A stretch of DNA of 17,861 nucleotides from Candidatus Nomurabacteria bacterium (GTDB taxonomy: Bacteria > Patescibacteriota > Minisyncoccia > Phycocordibacterales > UBA9973). This document shows positions 13,126 through 17,861 of the stretch, piece after piece. The number at the start of each line of letters is the position of its first letter. Within the stretch, counting starts at the first letter, position 1. The position numbers and the translations under genes are program-made. The DNA lies in the NCBI GenBank assembly GCA_023267245.1, contig JAHFNP010000006.1, positions 1-17,861 of the forward strand, in the 5' to 3' direction. The notes beneath the pieces were generated by a model that saw nothing but the letters and a program-made list of their open reading frames with translations, searched no databases and was not told the DNA's origin.

Positions 13126-14349
13126 TTATTCGTATTGCATGCAAGTTTTGCAAGATTCGCACAACTTTTTGTCGCTTTGAAACGCGATAAGGGCTTTGCT
13201 TGCGGGCAAAATAGAAAGAAAGAATCTCAAATCAACCAGTCTCCGTAAATACCAGCCTAGCCGGCCAAAAAGCTTGAGACCCATGAACGATACGGCGGCA
13301 AAACCTGAGCCGACCGGGATCGCGTAAGAAACTTTTTTAGGTTCGTACTTTGCGCCTGTCGCACCCTTTAATTTATTTAAAATATATCGAGCGACAAAAG
13401 AAGCGTCATAGAGCGCCGTCTGAGCAAGGCCTGAGTAAGTCGTATTGGCGGCGTCGCCGATGATAAAAACATTTTCAATGCCTTTGACTTGGAGAAATTC
13501 ATCGACTTCCACTCGGCTATTTTTTGCGAAAGTCAGGCCTTTGATCTCGGAATAAAGATGATGTGTTTTCGTGCCGGCCGTCCAGATAACTGTCTTGGAT
13601 TTCATCGACATGTCTTTGAGATAAACATTCTCGATATCTTCTTTCATGATCGCTCTGTTCAAAAATATATTTACGCCCAGATTATGCAAGCGGTTCAAAA
13701 CTTTTTCTGAAATTTCCGGCGGGAGAGCCGGCAAAACCCTCGGCGCGGCTTCGATCAGATCAATCGTCAACAAGGACGGTTCGATCTTGTGCAAGACGGC
13801 GATTTTCTTTAAATAAATAGAGAGCTCGCCGGCGACTTCTACTCCAGTCGCCCCGCCGCCAACGATCAAGATATGCATTCGAGAAACGATATCTTCTTTT
13901 TCTTTGGGCACTTCGGCTTGCACTTGGAAAAGTTCGTGAAGATGTTTTTTTAATTTCAACGCTTCATTGATCGATTTGAAGCTGAAGGAAAGCTCAGGCA
14001 AACCCGGGACATTGAAATAAGCCGTCTCACTACCGAGAGCCAGAATAAGGAAATCAAAATTATAATATGATCCGCTCTCCCCTTTCACATTTTTATTTTC
14101 CAAATCAACGCGCACGACCTTGTCTACAACTGTCTCAACTGACTTGCCTTTAAAAAGCTCGTCGAACGGCACACAAGCCTCAACCGGCGAACGACCAGCC
14201 ACAATCCGATACAAAGCCGGATAATATTCGAAATGATGCTTATCGCTGATTAAAACTATCTTTGCCTTATTTGACAGATTCTTCGCCAAATCAAGAGCGG
14301 CCCGTATGCCGCCGAAACCTCCGCCGACTATTAGTATCTTCTTTTCCAT
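13126..14349 (-). CDS. Type II NADH dehydrogenase-like FAD/NAD(P) oxidoreductase
   Basis: A 407-residue two-dinucleotide-binding-domain flavoprotein. Near the N-terminus VGGGFGG (8-14) binds FAD, VGGGATG (163-169) binds NAD(P)H, and 'ENVFIIGDAA' (292-301) is the second FAD-binding motif with its aspartate. 'FEYYPALYRIVAGR' (40-53) and 'VIWTAGTKTHHL' (254-265) are typical of NDH-2 enzymes, which pass electrons from NADH to quinone at the inner membrane face without pumping protons. The C-terminus ends with CESCKTC (397-403), an unusual three-cysteine cluster. A sulfide:quinone-oxidoreductase-like role is an alternative, but I cannot place its signature cysteines. TAAAAT ends 7 nt before ATG 14349. 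Confidence 0.9.
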   Translation of the reverse strand: MEKKILIVGGGFGGIRAALDLAKNLSNKAKIVLISDKHHFEYYPALYRIVAGRSPVEACVPFDELFKGKSVETVVDKVVRVDLENKNVKGESGSYYNFDFLILALGSETAYFNVPGLPELSFSFKSINEALKLKKHLHELFQVQAEVPKEKEDIVSRMHILIVGGGATGVEVAGELSIYLKKIAVLHKIEPSLLTIDLIEAAPRVLPALPPEISEKVLNRLHNLGVNIFLNRAIMKEDIENVYLKDMSMKSKTVIWTAGTKTHHLYSEIKGLTFAKNSRVEVDEFLQVKGIENVFIIGDAANTTYSGLAQTALYDASFVARYILNKLKGATGAKYEPKKVSYAIPVGSGFAAVSFMGLKLFGRLGWYLRRLVDLRFFLSILPASKALIAFQSDKKLCESCKTCMQYE

Positions 14350-14356
14350 GATGATT

Positions 14357-14365
14357 ATTTTAACA
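14357..14365 (-). promoter_or_regulatory. Extended -10 promoter of the NADH dehydrogenase gene
   Basis: TGT-TAAAAT (hexamer 14362-14357) lies in the 18-nt gap after the lamin-tail gene. ATG 14349 follows after 7 nt, giving a 0-1 nt leader. No good -35 is visible. Confidence 0.6.
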
Positions 14366-14367
14366 AA

Positions 14368-16509
14368 TTAATGTAAAAATCCGAAATGAAAACGTCCGAT
14401 CAAACCTTTTAAAAAAGAAGATATGCTGTGCAATTCGCTATTCAGTTTTACTTTTATTCCAGTAATTTTATTTTGACCTTGTAAACCAACCAAAGCTGAA
14501 GCCTGTAAATTGTTTTTAACTTCAATAACTTTGTTTTTCTGAATCAAATTCGGTTTTGGTACTGTAATTTTTTTGTTCAGTGAGACAGGCAATAAATTTT
14601 TTATTTTAGAATCTAAAACTGGCTTATTGATCGTCTTAATTTCCGGATCAATCACTTTAACTTCTTCTTCTTCTTTTTTGCTGAAGTTAGTTATTTTAGG
14701 CGGCAAGGTTATAGTCCCATTCGCTAGTAAAATTGTGTTTTTAGGCATTGAAAATGAACTGCCGCCTATATCAACTTTGAAACCCGAGATATCAAGATCT
14801 TCCGACTTATTGTTCTTAATTGAAACTGAAAAATCTTTTGAATTTAAAAAAATGGATAAACTGTCGGGTAAAATAATTTTTGGAATTGAGGCGGCGGATG
14901 CTGTATTATTTTGAGCACTGCTCTGAACATTAGATTGAACTTCCCTTTTGTCGACGATGGGATCAATTTCAGGGATTTCAATATCTTCAACAACAGCGAC
15001 AATATTTTTAGCCGGCTTAACTACGCTGTTTTCTGTTTTAACATCTTGAACAATGTTATTTTCTACCACTGCCGGATCTGCAATAGGTTGAATTATTGGC
15101 GCCGAGTATGTGACCGAATCTATAGGCGAATTTTTATCGCCATCATTGATTTCAATTTTTCCGCTGGTATTCGGCAAAGTAAAACTACTGGTAAAAATAT
15201 TTGATTCAGCAGATGATTTACCAAAATCACCCTGGGGGCTCATGCTGTCCATTGAAGCGCGACTTTTCGTATTTATAAAATTTGCGATAGCCGACTTCTC
15301 AACAATAATTCCGTAATCTCCCGGATGCAGAACTGATGAGCCGGAGAGATTATTTATCGCGTGATTAGAACTAGAGTTATTTATTAAAAGCTTGAGCGAT
15401 TCAAGGTCAACATCCGAATTGCCCTGATTTTGAACCTCGACCCAATCAACATCCGCGCCGGGCGAATCGTACATTATCTCGGTTATGGCGATTTTATTTT
15501 CGGCGACTATTGGCTCCATAGGAGCGGTAATTTCTGTGGGGACTATTTCCGGAATGGGCTGAATCGGCGGCTCTATAATAATTGGAGTTTCTTCAATTTT
15601 CGTAATAATTTCAATCGGAACTGGGACTGGATCAGGAAGTGGAGAATTTTGGTCAGGTATGGGGATAGCAGGTGGGGCTTCTGGAATAAGACTGACCGGT
15701 AATTCAGTGGAAATTATAGAAATAATTTCTGCCGGGGCGACTTCTAGAGCGGGGGCAACTGGCGGTTCAACGGGGGTTGGTGGAATAATAATTTCAGCTA
15801 GCGCCGGATCCGGAGCTGGCTCAGAAATAGTTTGAATTAGTGGGACCTCGATAGGAACAGGATCAGATAAAACAGGATCCATGACTGCTTCAGGGGGTGG
15901 TGGAGGTTCTGGCAATATTAATGGAGGCGGCTCAGGTGGCGGAGGAGGAGTTGGAATAAAATTTTGATCGCCGGGCGTCGGAACTTTTGCTTGCCAAGAA
16001 CCGTCTTCGACTTTCTGCAAACTGTTGCCGTCGCCGTTTGCACCTTGAGTTTTAAAATAAATAATATTATCAGCTTCAACCCCGTTTCTGTCATAAAGTT
16101 TCAAAGTCCCTCCGGTATTATTTAAACTAAAAGATGAGTCAATTAAAATTTCACTGAAGCCTGCATGATCGATCAAAAATGTTACGGCGTTATCGGCAAT
16201 AATAGCAAAACCGCCAGCCGACAAAACCATGCTTCCCTGCCCGCCATTTTTCGGCGGGATATTCAAAGTGTGCTTGGTCGCTCCGTTGTCTTCGGAGAAT
16301 TTCCACCCGGTAATATCGACTTCGTCCTGTCCGGAATTCAAAATTTCGATCCATTCCCGACCAGTGTCAGATCCGGGCAGATCGTACATTATTTCGTCTA
16401 TGGCGATACTTCCGACACTCTCGGCTTGAACTTCATTAGAATAAAATGGAAAAATAAAAAGAACTAAAATAAATCTAACTATCTTTATTTTTAGTAATTT
16501 TTTGAACAT
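14368..16509 (-). CDS. Secreted lamin-tail-domain protein with Pro-rich linker
   Basis: The 713-residue protein starts with a signal peptide (hydrophobic 10-22, likely cleaved after VQA at 27-29). Lamin-tail domain 1 spans ~33-180 (IAIDEIMYDLPGSDTGREWIEILNSG, SFSLNNTGGTLKLYDRNG). Residues 184-335 are a Pro/Glu/Val/Ile-rich linker of PxP and EP steps. Domain 2 spans ~339-470 (IAITEIMYDSPGADVDWVEVQNQG, SFTLPNTSGKIEI). Residues ~545-605 resemble a degenerate third copy (FSVSIKNNKSEDLDISGFKVDIGG). No C-terminal membrane anchor or sorting motif is seen, so it is secreted or held by its basic C-terminus. Bacterial lamin-tail domains are extracellular immunoglobulin-like modules of uncertain ligand. 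The first 35 nt overlap the YerC gene in another frame. Confidence 0.9.
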   Translation of the reverse strand: MFKKLLKIKIVRFILVLFIFPFYSNEVQAESVGSIAIDEIMYDLPGSDTGREWIEILNSGQDEVDITGWKFSEDNGATKHTLNIPPKNGGQGSMVLSAGGFAIIADNAVTFLIDHAGFSEILIDSSFSLNNTGGTLKLYDRNGVEADNIIYFKTQGANGDGNSLQKVEDGSWQAKVPTPGDQNFIPTPPPPPEPPPLILPEPPPPPEAVMDPVLSDPVPIEVPLIQTISEPAPDPALAEIIIPPTPVEPPVAPALEVAPAEIISIISTELPVSLIPEAPPAIPIPDQNSPLPDPVPVPIEIITKIEETPIIIEPPIQPIPEIVPTEITAPMEPIVAENKIAITEIMYDSPGADVDWVEVQNQGNSDVDLESLKLLINNSSSNHAINNLSGSSVLHPGDYGIIVEKSAIANFINTKSRASMDSMSPQGDFGKSSAESNIFTSSFTLPNTSGKIEINDGDKNSPIDSVTYSAPIIQPIADPAVVENNIVQDVKTENSVVKPAKNIVAVVEDIEIPEIDPIVDKREVQSNVQSSAQNNTASAASIPKIILPDSLSIFLNSKDFSVSIKNNKSEDLDISGFKVDIGGSSFSMPKNTILLANGTITLPPKITNFSKKEEEEVKVIDPEIKTINKPVLDSKIKNLLPVSLNKKITVPKPNLIQKNKVIEVKNNLQASALVGLQGQNKITGIKVKLNSELHSISSFLKGLIGRFHFGFLH

Positions 16510-16780
16510 GTTTGAATATTTCTCTAAATATTAATTCTTGTTCTCTAACCACTAATGCTCCGCGGCTTACTGTCGCCAATCCTATTTTTAATATACTCGC
16601 GATCTGTCTCTGCGTATAACCTGATAAAATCATTTCGAAAACTTTCAGACGGACGCCGACTTCTTTGTATTCTCTAGGGCTTAAAACAGCCCTAAGAAAT
16701 TGATCCAGTAATTTTTTGTCCGAAGAAATTTTTGCCAAAACTTCCAGAAACTCATTCTTTAATTTATCTTTGGGTTTCAT
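16475..16780 (-). CDS. TrpR-family regulator, YerC/YecD type
   Basis: The 101-residue protein from ATG 16780 is a predicted DNA-binding repressor. Residues ~25-50 (QFLRAVLSPREYKEVGVRLKVFEMIL) are the dimerising helices, and 55-75 (YTQRQIASILKIGLATVSRG) a helix-turn-helix whose recognition part GLATVSRG closely resembles GIATITRG of E. coli TrpR. The length fits YerC/YecD proteins (about 95-100 aa). Whether it binds tryptophan is unknown. The upstream in-frame ATG 16843 is rejected because the promoter lies downstream of it. Unlike most genes here it has a leader of about 22 nt with a Shine-Dalgarno, GGTGAT (16793-16788), 7 nt before the ATG. It overlaps the lamin-tail gene and shares its transcript. 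Confidence 0.9.
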   Translation of the reverse strand: MKPKDKLKNEFLEVLAKISSDKKLLDQFLRAVLSPREYKEVGVRLKVFEMILSGYTQRQIASILKIGLATVSRGALVVREQELIFREIFKHVQKITKNKDS

Positions 16781-16787
16781 AATCTGT

Positions 16788-16793
16788 ATCACC
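16788..16793 (-). promoter_or_regulatory. Shine-Dalgarno GGTGAT of the YerC gene
   Basis: GGTGAT, matching the anti-Shine-Dalgarno core, lies 7 nt before ATG 16780. It is the only clear ribosome-binding site I found among the promoter-proximal genes, and it settles this start over 16843. Confidence 0.65.
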
Positions 16794-16803
16794 GTACTAG
16801 TAC
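16794..16803. promoter_or_regulatory. TrpR-like palindromic operator at the YerC transcription start
   Basis: GTACTAGTAC is a perfect 10-bp palindrome with the CTAG core found in E. coli trp operators (ACTAGT half-sites). It covers the predicted +1 (16802), just upstream of the Shine-Dalgarno. Given the TrpR-like recognition helix of the gene product, autorepression is likely (inference). Confidence 0.6.
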
Positions 16804-16808
16804 AATAT

Positions 16809-16838
16809 ATTATACAAACAACTCCCTTAGTCTGACAA
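16809..16838 (-). promoter_or_regulatory. Promoter of the yerC-like/lamin-tail operon
   Basis: TTGTCA (16838-16833), 18 nt, and consensus TATAAT (16814-16809). Predicted +1 is near 16802. Confidence 0.75.
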
Positions 16839-16846
16839 TACAAAAA

Positions 16847-16855
16847 TGTGGATAA
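16847..16855 (-). promoter_or_regulatory. Single DnaA-box consensus match
   Basis: TTATCCACA on the minus strand matches the DnaA-box consensus TTATNCACA exactly. It is 9 nt upstream of the YerC -35. A single match in a window of this size can occur by chance, and no cluster of boxes was seen. Confidence 0.3.
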
Positions 16856-16857
16856 CT

Positions 16858-16891
16858 AAAAACAGGTGCTCCTTTCGGAACACCTGTTTTT
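16858..16891. terminator. Bidirectional intrinsic terminator after the Cys/Gly-rich gene
   Basis: AAAAACAGGTG (16858-16868) pairs with CACCTGTTTTT (16881-16891). The inner CUCC/GGAA region adds three pairs after a mismatch, with a UUUC-type loop. U runs follow the stem on both strands. It ends transcription of the minus-strand gene that stops at 16910. Confidence 0.85.
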
Positions 16892-16909
16892 TATAAATAT
16901 TTAAGAAGT

Positions 16910-17861
16910 CTAGCGTGGGCCACCTCCTCCACCTCCAGGACCTCCCTGTCCGCCCTGACCTCCTTGACCATTACCTTGTCCGGGACCTCCAGGTCCTCCG
17001 GGTCCGCCAGCGCCTGGACCTCCCTGTCCGCCAGGACCGCCTTGACCATTACCTGGACCATTTCCATTACCATTCACACCTGATCCTGGATTAAAACCTT
17101 GGCCCTGATTAGGTCCGCCTGCTCCGCCGGGACCTCCAGGTCCTCCGTTTCCACCACCATTACCGGTACCGTTACTCCACCCACTTTGTCCGCCACCTCC
17201 ACCATTATTTCCAGGACCTCCTTGCCCGCCTTGTCCTCCTGGACCGCCGGATCCGCCTTGTCCTTCAGGACCGCCCTGCCCTTCATTTCCACCTTCACCT
17301 CTTTGGCCCGGCGGAGTTATGCCATGCTCTTCCGCAAAAGCGCGGCAAGCATCTTGATTATCAGGACTGCTGCAATAAGAATCACATTCACTTTTATTCT
17401 TACAGCCGTTCGGCCCTTTACCACCGGTTTCTTTGACTATATTGGCTTCTTTCTCAGTGATCAGTCCAGACGCCACCGCGAAATTTGTGCATTCATCGAT
17501 ATGGCTCGCGTCAGCGCAATAAATATCGCAAGCCTCCTTGCCTTTACATGCCGGCGGATTAACACCGCTTTTTATCGCAGTCAAAACTTTTTGAGTATTT
17601 TGCAATTCCTGATCGCTAAGGAGTCCGGCCTCTTGAGCAAAAGTGATGCACTCTTCCATATGGCTGGAATCTTCACAATAAGAATCACATTCTTTTTTAT
17701 TGCTGCAACCCGGCAACTTTATGCCTTTCTTGATCGCTGTTTGAACTTTCTTGGCTTTTTGCAAATCTTGCGTCGACATCAAGCCGCTGCTTTCTGCAAA
17801 AGAAACGCATTCATCGATATGGCTGGTATCTTCGCAGTAAGCTTGGCATTCTTCTTTACCA
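16910..17861 (-). CDS. Cys-module repeat protein with Gly-rich tail, 5' end outside window
   Basis: The frame is open to the right edge (316 codons visible), so the N-terminus is missing. The visible part has four copies (the first partial) of a ~50-residue module with spacing C-x5-C-x3-C-x8-C. It reads 'C..K.ECDSYCEDSSHMEECITFA.EAGLLS', followed by a helix ending 'KV.TAIK.G...P.C'. The first three keep a histidine four before the last Cys; the fourth is degenerate (PDNQDAC). After residue ~183 comes a 130-residue tail of Gly-Gly-Pro/Gln/Asn repeats, lacking a membrane segment. I know such modules from Parcubacteria proteins without a named domain. An extracellular, disulfide-stabilised or metal-binding surface role is inference. 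A strong terminator follows 18 nt after the stop. Confidence 0.85.
   Translation of the reverse strand, partial: GKEECQAYCEDTSHIDECVSFAESSGLMSTQDLQKAKKVQTAIKKGIKLPGCSNKKECDSYCEDSSHMEECITFAQEAGLLSDQELQNTQKVLTAIKSGVNPPACKGKEACDIYCADASHIDECTNFAVASGLITEKEANIVKETGGKGPNGCKNKSECDSYCSSPDNQDACRAFAEEHGITPPGQRGEGGNEGQGGPEGQGGSGGPGGQGGQGGPGNNGGGGGQSGWSNGTGNGGGNGGPGGPGGAGGPNQGQGFNPGSGVNGNGNGPGNGQGGPGGQGGPGAGGPGGPGGPGQGNGQGGQGGQGGPGGGGGGPR
16913..17310 (-). repeat. Degenerate 9-bp repeats encoding the Gly-rich tail
   Basis: The plus strand shows reiterated CCTCC/CCGCC-containing 9-nt units (such as GGACCTCCA, TGTCCGCCA) over about 400 bp, coding for GGP, GGQ and GGN triplets. The GC content is well above the surroundings because of glycine codons. 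Length variation by slippage is likely. Other open frames across it are compositional artefacts. Confidence 0.8.

Noticed and set aside
16781..16843. Longer N-terminus for the YerC-like protein from ATG 16843
   Set aside because: The promoter and Shine-Dalgarno lie downstream of that codon, and the added residues do not resemble the family.
16891..17298. Two other open frames inside the Gly-rich repeat region
   Set aside because: They arise from the repeated GC-rich codons of the real frame, have Asp/Val/Lys-biased composition and no start signals.
17780..17782. TTG 17782 as the start of the Cys/Gly-rich protein
   Set aside because: The frame stays open to the window edge and continues the cysteine module in phase (C-x3-C-x8-C), so the gene simply begins outside.
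1..17861. CRISPR array, insertion sequence or rRNA/tRNA gene
   Set aside because: No regularly spaced direct repeats, transposase motifs or recognisable structural RNA were seen by eye on either strand.

Overview
The window looks like a chromosomal segment of a Candidate Phyla Radiation (Patescibacteria, Parcubacteria-like) bacterium. The case rests on small compact genes, AT-rich DNA, near-absence of Shine-Dalgarno sequences, and protein types that I associate with these genomes: lamin-tail-domain secreted proteins, a TrpR-like YerC/YecD regulator, a short Cys-rich 'MKHYIC' protein, an N-terminally anchored protein with a 'CPDG..VGRTGPSCEFAPC' knot, and a Cys-module/Gly-rich surface protein. 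TGA works as a stop (hsdM ends in an ATGA overlap), so no UGA recoding is needed. This placement is inference; no rRNA or other phylogenetic marker lies here. All genes except one (a uracil-DNA glycosylase) are on the minus strand, so transcription runs mainly right to left.

Defence/accessory part (about 1-7860): in transcription order, a RhuM-Doc fusion, a small coiled-coil protein behind its own promoter and terminator, RadC, then HsdR, a class II Fic protein with a C-terminal winged helix, HsdM, and the N-terminal 198 residues of a protein resembling the N-terminal half of Shedu (SduA/DUF4263) nucleases, running off the left edge. Fic, HsdM and the Shedu-like gene are fused by 1-nt and ATGA junctions and share a strong promoter bracketed by an 8-bp inverted repeat. 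HsdS is not in the window. A perfect 30-bp palindrome and a GC-rich patch lie between the small coiled-coil gene and radC.

Housekeeping part (about 7940-13130): an Smr-domain protein overlapping a DUF3467-like protein; a membrane-anchored extracytoplasmic protein; an operon of a 74-aa protein, the ribosome-biogenesis GTPase EngB and a VanY-type D,D-carboxypeptidase; an unknown 160-aa gene; and a Cys-rich small protein plus a 277-aa helical protein, divergent from the plus-strand uracil-DNA glycosylase across one palindromic -10 element.

Envelope/redox part (13126-17861): a type II NADH dehydrogenase-like flavoprotein, a secreted protein with two lamin-tail domains and a Pro-rich linker, the YerC regulator with a TrpR-like CTAG operator at its own start site, and the C-terminal 316 residues of a modular Cys-rich protein with a Gly-rich tail (5' end beyond the right edge).

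The most general observation is architectural. In at least five genes the -10 hexamer ends exactly 6 nt before the start codon, so the expected transcription start is the first base of the start codon. Three more genes are within 1-2 nt of that. This implies widespread leaderless mRNAs, and it corrects several start codons.
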